In this document: positions 31,201 to 42,973 of the stretch, piece after piece
Layout of the letters: every line of letters begins with the position of its first letter
How positions within the stretch are numbered: the stretch's first letter is position 1
DNA from: Syngnathus acus
Taxonomy: Eukaryota > Chordata > Actinopteri > Syngnathiformes > Syngnathidae
Assembly: GCF_901709675.1 (NCBI RefSeq)
Contig: NC_051095.1
Span: 5,331,956 to 5,395,955 of the forward strand
Direction of reading: 5' to 3'
Length of the DNA: 64,000 nt
Position numbers and translations under genes: made by a program
The notes under the pieces: model-generated
What the model was told of the DNA's origin: nothing
The model's input: only the letters and a program-made list of their open reading frames with translations
Database searches by the model: none

Positions 31201-34200
31201 CTTCCATTGTTGTGGCAGCGGTTATTATTTCTGCAGGTGTCGTGACGTCTGTTGTGGTAGAGTCTGTTGCAACTGTTTCGGCAGGAGTCGTCACTGCTGT
31301 TTTCATTGCGACTGTTGTTGTGTCTGCCATTGTTGTGGCAGTGGTTATTATTTCCACAGGTGTTGTGACTGCTGTTGTCATTGCGACTGTTGTTGTTTCT
31401 GCCACTATTGGGGCGGTGGTTGTTGTTTCAGCGGGTGTCGCGACTGCTGTTGTAGTAAAGTCTGCTGTTTTAGTAACTGTGGTTTCTTCAGTTGTTGTGG
31501 CGGTGGTCATTTGTTCTGCAACTGTTTTAGTGTCTGTTGTTGTGGCAATTGTTGTTTCTTCCATTGTGGCAGTAGTTATTATATCTGCGGGTGTTGTGAC
31601 TTCTGTTGTAGTAGAGTCTGTTGCTGCAACTGATGTTGTTTCGGCAGGAGTTGTCACTGCTGTTGCGAGTGTTGTTGTTTCTGTCATTGTTGTGGCAGGG
31701 GTTGTTGATTTTGTAGGTGTTGTGACGGCCATTGTGGGAGAGTCTGTTGTTGTGGCAAAGGTTGTTTTGCTAGGTGACGTCATTGCTGTTGTTTTGAAAA
31801 CTGTTGATGTTGCTGCCGTTGTTGGGGCAGGTGTCATTACTTCTGTTGTTGTTGTAACTGTTGTGGAAGCAGTTGTTGTGACTGCTGCTGTTGTTGCAAC
31901 TGTTGTTGTTTCTGCAGTGGTAGTTTGTTCTGCAGCTGTCATGATTGCCGTTGTGGCAGCGGTTACTATTTCTGCAGGTGTTGTGACTGCTGTTGTCACA
32001 ACTGTTGTTTTTTCTGCAGTTGTGGCGGTGGTTGTCTGTTCTGCAGCTGTCGTGATTGCTGTTGTGAAAGAGTCTGTTGTTGTGGCAACTGTTGTTTCTT
32101 CCATTGTTGTGGCAGCGGTTATAATCTCTGCAGGTGTCGTGACTTCTGTTGTGGTAGAGTCTGGTGTGGCAACTGTTGTTGTTTCGGCAGGTGTCGTCAC
32201 TGCTGTTGTCATTGCGACTGTTGTTGTTTCTGCCACTTTTGTGTCCGTGGTTGTTGTTTCCGCAGCTGTCGTCATTGCCGTGGGAGAGTCTTTTGTTGTG
32301 GCAACCGTTGTGTCTGCCATTGTTGTGGCAGTGGTTATTATTTCCACAGGTGTCGTGACTGCTGTTGTCATTGCGACCGTTGTTGTTTCTGCCACTATTG
32401 GGGCGGTGGTTGTTGTTTCAGCGGGTGTCGTGACGACTGTTGTAGTAAAGTCTGCTGTTGTAGCAACTGTGGTTTCTTCAATTGTTGTGGCGGTGGTCAT
32501 TTGTTCTGCAGCTGTTGTAAAGTCTGTTGTTGTGGCAACTGTTGTTTCTTCCATTGCGGCTGTAGTTATTATATCTGCGGGTGTCGTGACGTCTGGTGTG
32601 GTAGAGTCTGTTGTGGCAACTGTTGTTGTTTCGGTCGGAGTTGTCACTACTGTTGCGACTGTTGTTTCTGTTATTGTTGTGGCAGGGGTTGTTGATTTTG
32701 TAGGTGTTGTGACTGCCATTGTGGGAGAGTCTGTTGTTGTGGCAAAGGTTGTTTCGGCAGGTGTCATCATTGCAGTTGTTTTGACAACTGTTGATGTTGC
32801 TGCCGTTGTTTGGGCAGGTGTCACTACTTCTGTTGTTGTTGCAACTGTTGTGACTGCTGTTGTTGTTGCAACTGTTGTTGTTTCTGCAGTTGTGGCAGCA
32901 GTTACTATTTCTGCAGGTGTTGTGACTGCTGTTGTCACAACGGTTGTTTTCTCTGCAGTTGTGCCAGCTGTCGTGATTGCCGTTGTGGGAAAGTCTGTTG
33001 TTGTGGCAACTGTTGTTTCTTCCGTTGTTCTGGCAGCGGTTATTATTTCTGCAGGTGTCATGACTTCTGTTGTGGTCGAGTCTGTTGTTGCAGCTGTTGT
33101 TTTGGCAGGTATATTTGCTGCAGATGTGGTGAAACCTGCTGTTGTTGTGGGAGCTGACGTTTCTATAGTTGTCTCGGTGGTTGTTTCAGATTCAGGATTT
33201 GTGGCTGCAGTTGTTGCTTTACCAGAGGTTGTCACTGAAGTTTTTTCCGTTGCACTTGTTTTTGCAGGTGTTGTTAGCGCTGCTGTTGTTGTGGGAGTCA
33301 ATGTTTGTGGAGTTGTCTCAACTGTTGTTGCTGGAGCCACTGTTTCTGGAGTTGTCTGATCTGCAGTATTTTCTACAGCTGTTGTGTCTGTTGGGGTTGT
33401 CACTGTAGTTATTGCATCTGGGGGTGTTGAATCAACAGTGATGGAGCTTTGTTCAATGTCGAAGCCAGTGACCACTAACGCCGCCTCAGATAAGATGTCC
33501 TCCGTTTGGGTGTTACTTGGCGCAGATGTGGCTGTAAACTCAACATCCATGATATTGACGACTGAGCCCCTCCTGCAGAAGAAACCACAAAAACATTTGT
33601 AAATTGTAAATACATAGTTCACCTGTTAGAAATATTAAAAGCAGCTGCAAAGTACCTGAACGTGATGATTGTCAGGATCAAGAAGGAAGGAAATGCCTCA
33701 GAAAATATCGGTGTAAGCTGGGGGTTGGGAGGGAGGGCAAGGCGAGATTGAGTGGAATTAGTCACTGTAAATGCATTGCATTGTGTTACATAAATATTTG
33801 GATATTACTTACTTCTGCCCTGATCATGGCTGCTCTGTTTTGGTGAGCAGCAGAAGCTGAATCTTGCAAATCACTCGTAAATGTACTTTGAAGAGATCTG
33901 AAAGTAACTCGTTTGGTTGTTGTGGCAACACTGTCTGTTGTGGCTACTGCTGTTGATTCCACACGTGGCTTCACTGTAGTTGTTGCTGCATTTGTTGTAT
34001 ATTCTGCTGTTGTTGGAACTGCTGTTGTTTCTGCTATTGTTATGGAAGCGGTTGTTGTTTCTGCAGGTGCCATGAGTGTCGTCATGGCTGAGTCTGTTGT
34101 TGTTGTGGCAACTATTGTTGTTTCGGCAGTTGTGGTGGCGGTTATTTGTTCTGCAGCTGTCCTGAATGCCGTTGTGGGAGAATCTGTTGTTGTGGCAACT

Positions 34201-37200
34201 GTTGTTTCTTTCATTGTTGTGGCAGCCGTTATTATTTCTGCAGGTGTCGTGACTTCTGTTGTAGTAGAGTCTGTTGTGGCAACTGTTGTTTCGGCAGGAG
34301 TCGTCACTGCTGTTGTTATTGCGACTGTTGTTTTTGTCATTGTTATGGCAGGGGTTGTTGATTCCGTAGGTGTTGTGACTGCCATTGTGGGAGAGTCTGT
34401 TGTGGCAATTGATGTGTCTGCCATTGTTGTGGCAGTGGTTATTGTTGCAACTGTTGTTGTTTCTGCAGTTGTTGTGGCGGTGGTTGTTTGTTCTGCAGCT
34501 GTCGTGATTGCCATTGTGGGAGAGTCTGTTGTTGCGGCAGTGGTTACTATTTCTGCAGGGGTTGTGACTGCTGTTGTTGCAACTGTTGTTTCTGCAGTTG
34601 TGGCGGTGGTTGTCTGTTCTGCAGCTGTCGTGATTGCCGTTGCGGGAGAATCTGTTGTTGTAGCAACTGTTGTTTCTTCCATTGTTGTGGCAGCGGTTAT
34701 CATTTCTGCAGGTGTTGTGACATCTGTTGTGGAAGAGTCTGTTGCAACTGTTTCGGCAGGAGTCCTCACTGCTGTTGTCATTGCGACTGTTGTTGTTTCT
34801 GCCGCTATTGTGGCAGTGGTTGTAGGTTTGACTTCTCCAGCTGTTGTCATTGGCGTGGGAGCGTCTGTTGTTGTGGCAACGGTTGTGTCTGCCATTGTTG
34901 TGGCAGTGGTTATTATTTCCACAGGTGTTATGACTGCTATTGTCATTGCGACTGTTGTTGTTTCTGCCACTATTGGGGCGGTGGTTGTTGTTTCAGCGGG
35001 TGTCGTGACTGCTGTTGTAGTAAAGTCTGCTGTTTTAGCAACTGTTGTTCCTTCAGTTGTAGTTGCGGTGGTCATTTGTTCTGCAGCTGTCGTGAATGCT
35101 GTTGTGGTAAAGTCTGTTGTTGTGGCAACTGTGGTTTTTTCTATTGTGGCAGTAGTTATTATATCTGCAGGTGATGTGACCTCTGTTGTAGCAGAGTCTG
35201 TTGTGGCAACTGTTGTTGTTTCGGCAAGAGTTGTCTCTGCTGTTGCGACTGTTGTTGTTTCTGTCATTGTTGTGGCAGGGGTTGTTAATTCCGTAGGTGT
35301 TGTGACTGCCATTGTGGGAGAGTCTGTTGTTGTGGCAATTGTTGTGTCTGCCATTGTTGTGGCAGTGGTGATTATTTCCACAGGTGTTGTGACTGCTGTT
35401 GTCATTGCGACTGTTGTTGTTTCTGCCACTATTGGGGCGGTGGTTGTTGTTTCAGCGGGTGTTGTGACTGCTGTTGTAGTAAAGTCTGCTGTTGTAGCAA
35501 CTGTGGTTTCTTCAATTGTTGTGGCGGTGGTCATTTGTTCTGCGGGTGTTGTGACGTCTGGTGTGGTAGAGTCTGTTGTGGCAACTGTTGTTGTGCCAGC
35601 AGGAGTTGTCACTACTGTTGCGACTGTTGTTGTTTCTGTCATTGTTGTGGCAGGGGTTGTTGATTTTGTAGGTGTTGTGAAGGCCATTGTGGGAGAGTCT
35701 GTTGTGGCAAAGGTTGTTTCAGCAGGTGTCATCATTGCAGTTGTTTTGACAACTGTTGATGTTGCTGCCGTTGTTTGGGCAGGTGTCATTACTTCTGTTG
35801 TTGTTGCAACTGCTGTGACTGCTGTTGTCACAACGGTTGTTTTCTCTGCAGTTGTGCCAGCTGTCGTGATTGCCATTGTGGGAAAGTCTGTTGTTGTGGC
35901 AACTGTTGTTTCTTCCGTTGTTCTGGCAGCGGTTATTATTTCTGCAGGTGTCATAACTTCTGTTGTGGTAGAGTCTGTTGTTGCAGCTGTTGTTTTGGCA
36001 GGTGTCATCACTGCTGTTGTCGTTGCGACTGTTGTTGTTTCTGCCACTTTTGTGTCAGTGGTTGTTGTTTCCGCAGCTGTCATCATTGCCGTGGGAGAGT
36101 CTGTTGTTGTGGCAATTGATGTTATTGTTTCACTATTTGCTGCAGATGTGGTGAAACCTGCTGTTGTTGTGGGAGCTGACGTGTCTATAGTTGTCTCGAT
36201 GACTGTTTCAGATTCAGCAGTTGTGGCTGCAGTTGTTGCTTTACCAGAGGTTGTCACTGAAGTTTTTTCCATTGCACTTGTTTCTGCAGGTTTTGTTAGC
36301 GCTGCTGTTGTGGGAGTCAATGTTTGTGGAGTTGTCTCAACTGTTGTTGCTGGAACCAATGTTACTGGAGTTGTCTGATCTGCAGTTGTTTCTACAGCTG
36401 TTGTGTCTTTTGGGGTTGTCACTGTAGTTATTGCATCTGTGGGTGTTGAATCAACAGTGATGGAGCTTTGTTCAATGTCGAAGCCAGTGACCACTAACGC
36501 CGCCTCAGATAAGATGTCCTCAATTTGGGTGTTGCCTGGCGCAGATGTGGCTGTGAACTCAACATCCATGATATTGACAACTGAGCCCCTCCTGCAGAAG
36601 AAACCACACAAACATTTGTGAATTGTAGATACGTCGTTCACCTGTTAGAAATATTAAAAGCAGCTGCAAAGTACCTGAACGTGATGATTGTCAGGATCAA
36701 GAAGGAAGGGAATGCCTCAGAAAATATCGGTGTAAGCTGGGGGTTGGGAGGGAGGGTTAAGGCGAGATTGAGTGGAATTAGTCACTGTAAATGCATTGCA
36801 TTGTGTTACATAATTATTTGGACATTACTTACTTCTGCCCTGATCATGGCTGCTCTGTTTTGGTGAGCAGCAGAAGCTGAATCTTGCAAATCACTCGTAA
36901 ATGCACTTTCAAGAGATCTGAAAGTAACTCGTTTGGTTGTTGTGGCAACACTGTCTGTTGATCCCGCACGTGTCATCACTGTAGTTGTTGCTGCATTTGT
37001 TGTATATTCTGCTGTTGTTGGAACTGTTGTTGTTTCTGCTATTGTTATGGAAGCGGTTGTTGTTTCTGCAGGTGCCATGAATGTCGTCATGGCTGAGTCT
37101 GTTGTTGTTGTGGCAACTATTGTTGTTTCAGCAGCTACTGTTCTTGTCATTGCAGCTGTTGTTTCTGTAATTGTTGTGGCGGTGGTTGTTGTTTCTACAG

Positions 37201-40200
37201 AAGTCGTTATTGCTGGTTTTGTTGCAACCATTGTTGTTTCTGCCGTTTTTGTGGCAGCAGCTGTTATTTCTGTAAGTGTTGTCACTGCTGTTGTTCCAAA
37301 AATTGTTTCTGCAGTTGTCGTGGCGGTTGTTATTTGTTCTGCAGCTGTCGTGAATGCCGTTGTGGGAGAGTCTGTTGTTGTGGCAACTGTTGTTTCTTCC
37401 ATTGTTGTGGCAGCGGTTATTATTTCTGCAGGTGTCGTGACTTCTGTTGTGGTAGAGTCTGTTGTGGCAACTGTTGTTTCGGCAGGAGTCGTCACTGCTG
37501 TTGTTATTGCGACTGTTGTTGTTTTTGTCATTGTTGTGGCAGGGGTTGTTGATTCCGAAGGTGTTGTGACTGCCATTGTGGGAGAGTCTGTTGTTGTGGC
37601 AAAGGTTGTTTCTGTAGGTGTTGTCATTGCTGTTGTTATGACAACTGTTGATGTTGCTGCCATTGTTTGGGCAGGTGTCATTACTTCTGTTGTTGCAACA
37701 GTTGTTTTTCCTGCCCTTGTTGTGGAAGCAGTTGTTGCGTCTGCCGGTGTTGTGACTGCTGTTGTTGCAACTGTTGTTTCTGCAGTTGTTGTGGTTGTTT
37801 GTTCTGCAGCTGTCGTGATTGCCATTGTGGGAGAGTCTGTTGTTGCGGCAGCGGTTACTATTTCTGCAGGGGTTGTGACTGCTGTTGTTGTAACTGTTGT
37901 TTCTGCAGTTGTTGCAGTGGTTGTCTGTTCTGCAGCTGTCATGATTGCCGTTGTGGGAGAGTCTGTTGTTGTGGCAACTGTTTTTTCTTCTATTGTTGTG
38001 GCAGCGGTTATAATTTCTGCAGGTGTCGTGACTTCTGTTGTGCTCGAGTCTGTTGTGGCAACTGTTGTTGTTTCAGCAGAAGTTGTCACTGCTGCTATCA
38101 TTGTGACTGTTGTTTTTGTCATTGTTATGGCAGGGGTTGTTGATTCCGTTGGTGTTGTGACTGCCATTGTGGGAGAGTCTATTGCTGCCGTTGTTTGGGC
38201 AGGTGTCATTACTTCTGTTGTTGTTGCAGCTGTTGTTTTTCCTGCCCTTGTTGTGGAAGCAGTTGTTGCCTCTGCAGGTGTTGTGACTGCTGTTGTTGTT
38301 GCATCTGTTGTGTCTGCCGTTGTTGTGGCAGTGGTTATTATTTCCATAGGTGTTGTGACTGCTGTTGTCATTGCGACTGTTGTTGTTTCTGCCACTATTG
38401 GGGTGGTGGTTGTTGCTTCAGCGGGTGTCGGGACTGCTGTTGTAGTAAAGTCTGCTGTTGTAGCAACTGTGGTTTCTTCAGTTGTTGTGGCGGTGGTCAT
38501 TTGTTCTGCAGCTGTTGTAAAGTCTGTTGTGGTAAAGTCTGTTGTTGTTGCAACTGTGGTTTCTTCTATTGTGGCAGTAGTTATGAAATCTGCAGGTGTT
38601 GTGACTTCTGTTGTGGCAGAGTCTGTTGTGGCAACTGTTGTGGTTTCGGCAAGAGTTGTCACTGCTGTTGCGACTGTTGTTGTTTCTGTCATTGTTGTGG
38701 CAGGGGTTGTTGATTCCGTTGGTGTTGTGGCTGCCATTGTGGGTGAGTCTGTTGTTGTGGCAATTGTTGTGTCTGCCATTGTTGTGGCAGGGGTGATTAT
38801 TTCCACAGGTGTTGTGACTGCTGTTGTCATTGAGACTGTTGTTGTTTCTGCCACTATTGGGGTGGTGGTTGTTGCTTCAGCGGGTGTCGTGACTGCTGTT
38901 GTCGTAAAGTCTGCTGTTGTAGCAACTGTGGTTTTTTCAGTTGTTGTGGCGGTGGTCATTTGTTCTGCAGCTGTTGTAAAGTCTGTTGTTGTGGCAGCTG
39001 TTGTTTCTTCCATTGTGGCAGTAGTTATTATATCTGCGGATGTCGTGACTTCTGTTGTAGTAGAGTCTGTTGTGGCAACTGATGTTGTTTCGGCAGGAGA
39101 TTCCACTGCTGTTGCGACTGTTGTTGTTTCTGTCATTGTTGTGGCAGGGGTTGTTGATTCCATTGGTGTTGTGACTGCCATTGTGGGAGAGTCTGTTGTT
39201 GTGGCAAAGGTTGTTTCAGTAGGTGTCGTCATTGCTGTTGTTTTGACAACTGCTGATATTGCTGCCGTTGTCGGGGCAGGTGTCATTACTTCTGTTGTTG
39301 TTGCAACTGTTGTTTTTCCTGTCCTTGTTGTGGAAGCAGTTGTTGTGACTGCTGCTGTTGTTGCAACTGTTGTTGTTTCTGCAGTTGTGGCGGTGGTTGT
39401 CTGTTCTGCAGCTGTCGTGAATGCCGTTGTGGGAGACTCTGTTGTTGTGGCTACTGTTGTTTCTTCCATTGTTGTGGCAGCCGTTATTATTTCTGCAGGT
39501 GTCGTGACTTCTGTTGTGGTAGAGTCTGTTGTGGCAACTGTTGTTGTTTCGGCAGGTGTCATCACTGCTGTTGTCATTGCGACTGTTGTTGTTTCTGCCA
39601 CTTTTGTGTCCGTGGTTGTTGTTTCCGCAGCTGTTATCATTGCCGTGGGAGAGTCTGTTGTTGTGGCAACTGTTGTGTCTGCCATTGTTGTGGCAGTGGT
39701 GATTATTTCCACAGGTGTCGTGACTGTTGTTGTCATTGCGACTGTTGTTGTTTCTGCCACTATTGGGGCGGTGGTTGTCGTTTCAGCGGGTGTCGTGATG
39801 ACTGTTGTAGTAATGTCTGCTTTTGTAGCAACTGTTGTTTCTTCAGTTGTTGTGGTGGTGGTCATTTGTTCTGCAGCTGTTGTGAATGCTGTTGTGGTAA
39901 AGTCTGTTTTTGTGGCAACTGTTGTTTCTTCCATTGTTGTTATTATATCTGCAGATGACATGACTTCTGTTTTGGTAGAGTCTGTTGTGGCACCTGTTGT
40001 TGTTTCAGCAGGAGTCGTCACTGCTGTTGCGACTGTTGTTGTTTCTGTCATTGTTGTGGCACGGGTTGTTGATTCTGTAGGTGTTGTGATTGCCATTAAG
40101 GGAGAGTCTGTTGTGGCGGCAAAGGTTGCTTCGGTAGGTGTCGTCATGGCTGTTGTTTTGATAACTGTTGATGTGTCTGCCGTTGTTTGGGCAGGTGTCA

Positions 40201-42161
40201 TTACTTCTGTTGTTATAGCAACTGTTGTTTTTCCTGCCCCTGTTGTAGAAGCAGTTGTTGTGTCTGCCGGTGCTGTGACTGCTGTTGTTGTTTCTGCAGT
40301 TGTTGTGGCGGTGGTTGATTGTTCTGCAGCTGTTGTGACTGCCGTTCTGGGAGAGTCTGTTGTTGCTGTGTTAGCGGTTATTATATCTGCAGGTGTTGTG
40401 ACTGCTGTTATTGCAACTGTTGTTGTTTCTGCATTAGTGGCGGTGGTTGTCTGTTCTGCAGCTGTCGTGATTGCCGTTGTGGGAGAGTCTGTTGTTGTGG
40501 CAACTGTTGTTTCTTCCGTTGTTCTGGCAGCGGTTATTATTTCTGCAGGTGTCGTGACTTCTGTTGTGGTAGATTCTGTTGTTGCAACTGTTGTTTCGGT
40601 AGGAGTCGTCACTGCTGTTGTCATTGCGACTGTTGTTGTTTCTGCCACTATTGTGTTAGTGGTAGTTGTTTCCGCAGCTGTCGTCATTGCCGTGGGAGAG
40701 TCTGTTGTTGTTGCAATTGTTGTGTCTGTCATTGTTGTGGCAGTGGTTATTATTTCCACAGGTGTTGTGACTGCTGTTGTCATTGCGACTGTAGTTGTTT
40801 CTGCCACTATTGGGGTGGTAGTTGTTGTTTCAGTGGGTGTCGTGACTGCTGTTGTAGTAAAGTCTGCTGGTTTAGCAACTGTTGTTTCTTCAGTTGTTGT
40901 GGCGGTGGTCATTTGTTCTGCAGCTGTCGTGAATGGTGTTGTGGTAAAGTCTATTGTTGTGGCAACTGTGGTTTCTTCCGTTGTTGTGGCAATAGTTGTT
41001 ACAGCAGTAGTTGATGTTACCACTGGTATCATAACTGACGTGGTAGAGTCTGTTGTTGTGGCAATTGCTGTCTTGGCGGATGTCGTCACTGCTGTTGTTG
41101 TTTCTTCAGGTGTTGTACCCGTTGTATTTGATGTTGTTGTGGCAGCAGTTGTTTCCACCGGTGTCATGACTACCGTTGTCGAGTCTGCTGTTGTAGCAAC
41201 TGCTGTTGTGTCCACCGCTGTTGTGGCAATGGTTGTTGTTCCTACGGGTGTCCTGACAGGTATTGCAGAATCTGTCGTTGCAACTGTTGTTGTGTCAACT
41301 GTCTTGGCAGGTTTCATCACTTCTGTTGTTGTTGGAACTGTTGTGGCAGCGGTTGTTGTTTCTGCAGGTGTTGTGACTGCTGTTGTGGTAGAGTCTGTTG
41401 TTATAACTGGTGTTCCTGTCGATGTTGTGGAAACTGTTGTTGTTTTTGCCATTCTTGTCATTTCTGTTGTTTCTGATGTTGTGTCAGGTGTTGTTTCCGC
41501 GAGTGTCGTGACTGCTGTTCTAGTGGAATCTGTTGTTGCGGCTACTGTTGTTGTATCTGCCATTGTTGTAACAACCTTTGTTGTTTCTACTGTTGTTGGA
41601 GCAGGGGTTGTTGTTTCTTCATGTGTTATGTCTGCTGTTGTTCCTGCAACTGTTGTTGTTCGTGCCATTGTAGTGGCAGAGGTTGTTCTCTCCTCAGTTG
41701 TCATAACTGCAGTTATGGTAGAATATGTTGTGGAAACATATGTTGTTTCCTCTGGTGTTGTGACTGATGTTATAGCAACTGTTGTTGTCCCTGCCGTTGT
41801 TGGGACAGCGCTTGTCCTTTCTGCAGGTGTCACGATTGCTGTTGTGGTAGAGTCTCTTGTTGTGGCAGCTGCTTTTGAGTTCGCAGGTGTCACTGCTGTT
41901 GTAAAGTCTGGTTTTGTGGTTGTTATTTCCAGAGGTGTTGTCACTTTATTTGTCCCCAAAGTTGTTGTTGGATCAGGGGTTGCCATTGTGCTCGATGTTG
42001 GTGGCAGTGCACTGATTGGCATCAAACCTTTGTTGTGAAAAAAAAAGACTTTTCAACAATTTTCTCGTGTGTACAGGACTATACAACATATGTGACTCAC
42101 TGTTTGAACAGATCAAGTTACCTATTAGTAGGAACGTTGCCAGCATCTGTCGGATGAGCAT
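22249..42161 (-). CDS. Gene A: giant Thr-rich mucin-like glycoprotein with four SEA domains and GPI-type tail
   Basis: Coding exons: 42122-42161, 36833-42027, 36675-36736, 33813-36591, 33656-33717, 29426-33572, 29269-29330, 23035-29185, 22876-22940, 22408-22553, 22249-22334. Their summed length (18,795) is divisible by three with every junction in phase, giving 6,264 residues. A signal peptide (MLIRQMLATFLLIG and following) leads into four Thr-rich domains dominated by ETTTVATT-like motifs, dense O-glycosylation substrate. Each ends in a SEA domain split over three exons: FRSLQSTFTSDL..., LTPIFSEAFPSFLILTIITF, and RRGSVVNIMDVEF. The GSV autoproteolysis site of SEA domains is kept in all four (Ser near residues 1769, 2716, 4119 and 6191). 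The C-terminus is a small-residue site (TSGGSH) followed by a short hydrophobic end without a cytoplasmic tail, suggesting GPI anchoring. Known SEA mucins coat epithelia. No orthologue name can be assigned; a secreted form cannot be excluded. Confidence 0.85.
25258..25863 (-). repeat. Perfect-looking 303-bp tandem duplication inside gene A
   Basis: Two consecutive 303-bp copies (101 codons) start at about 25258 and 25561. They look identical by eye over almost their whole length, including rare variants such as GGTTCCCCAGCTGTTG. The repeat keeps the frame of the Thr-rich domain. Confidence 0.85.
29186..29425 (-). repeat. SEA cassette copy 3: intron, 62-bp exon, intron
   Basis: This segment (two introns around the middle SEA exon 29269-29330) is almost identical to 33573-33812 and 36592-36832, introns included. 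The three copies, with adjoining SEA-coding ends of the giant exons, show recent duplication or gene conversion of the module. Confidence 0.85.
33573..33812 (-). repeat. SEA cassette copy 2: intron, 62-bp exon, intron
   Basis: Near-identical to the segments at 29186-29425 and 36592-36832, with only scattered single-base differences in introns as well as the exon (33656-33717). Confidence 0.85.
36592..36832 (-). repeat. SEA cassette copy 1: intron, 62-bp exon, intron
   Basis: Near-identical to the segments at 29186-29425 and 33573-33812. It contains middle SEA exon 36675-36736 and is one base longer because of GGGTTAAGG instead of GGGCAAGG in the intron. Confidence 0.85.
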
Positions 42162-42849
42162 CTTGTTTGTTTGTTTTTCTGTACAATGGGAAAAACAATA
42201 TTCAACAAACATGCAGCTGGGTAGCAGCTATGTGTGTTCTTACAATTGAGTCTTAGTTCTGCCTCATTGAAACATTTTAATTCAATAGCATAACGCCTAT
42301 AATTATTGAAATGAGAGTAATATAATAATGACATGTCACGATGACCCACAACACACACTTTTTCTTCATTTTTATACAAATTATTGGGAATTAAAAGATA
42401 TTAATGAAAATCAGTATTAAAAATAAAATGAGTTATAATTTGATTCAGAAAAATACTGATTAAATGAAACCTGCATTTTCTGTCTTCTGCACTTTTTATA
42501 ATTTAGCTAAAATAATTATTGTAAAAATAAAATACACATGAAATCGTCTTTGCGACACTAACGTTTTCCCCTCAGCTTTGATATTTAAAATAATTTATAA
42601 ATAATTTATAAATATAAATAAAATGCAATTGAAATGTCGTGAAGTTAATAATTCAAAATGATGAATCCTGCATATTACATTCCTTCTACTTCTAAGATGG
42701 TACAGTACACAGAAAAATATTCGATGTGTTGACAAAAACGATGACAAAACTAATTAGTTGGTTTGTTCTTGGACAAACATTAGCAAAAATCTACAATTAA
42801 GTTTACCATATTTATGTTACTGTTCAAGAATACAACAAAATTGACATAC

Positions 42850-42940
42850 CTTAAATTATGATCAATCAAAGCTGAAAATTATCTTGCATTCTCCTTTTTT
42901 GGATTTTCGTAATTCCAGTTTGAGACTACACCTTGCTGAG
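42850..42940 (-). other. 5' untranslated first exon of gene A
   Basis: A consensus donor (TTTAAG, then GTATGT) closes this exon at 42850. It splices to the acceptor TTGTACAG at 42179-42180, just upstream of the ATG at 42161. The upstream limit is inferred from the TATA box. Confidence 0.65.
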
Positions 42941-42965
42941 TGTCTCTGTGCATCTTTCCCAGTGG

Positions 42966-42973
42966 CTTTTATA
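42966..42973 (-). promoter_or_regulatory. TATA box of gene A
   Basis: TATAAAAG on the minus strand, about 30 bases before the inferred transcription start near 42940. The paralogous genes have the same arrangement: TATA box, about 70-90-base noncoding exon, intron, then the signal-peptide exon. Confidence 0.7.

Noticed and set aside
36933-42038. 1,701-codon plus-strand open frame, Val-rich
   Set aside because: Antisense shadow of the first giant exon of gene A. The sense frame joins other exons in phase and carries a signal peptide and SEA domains; this one does not.
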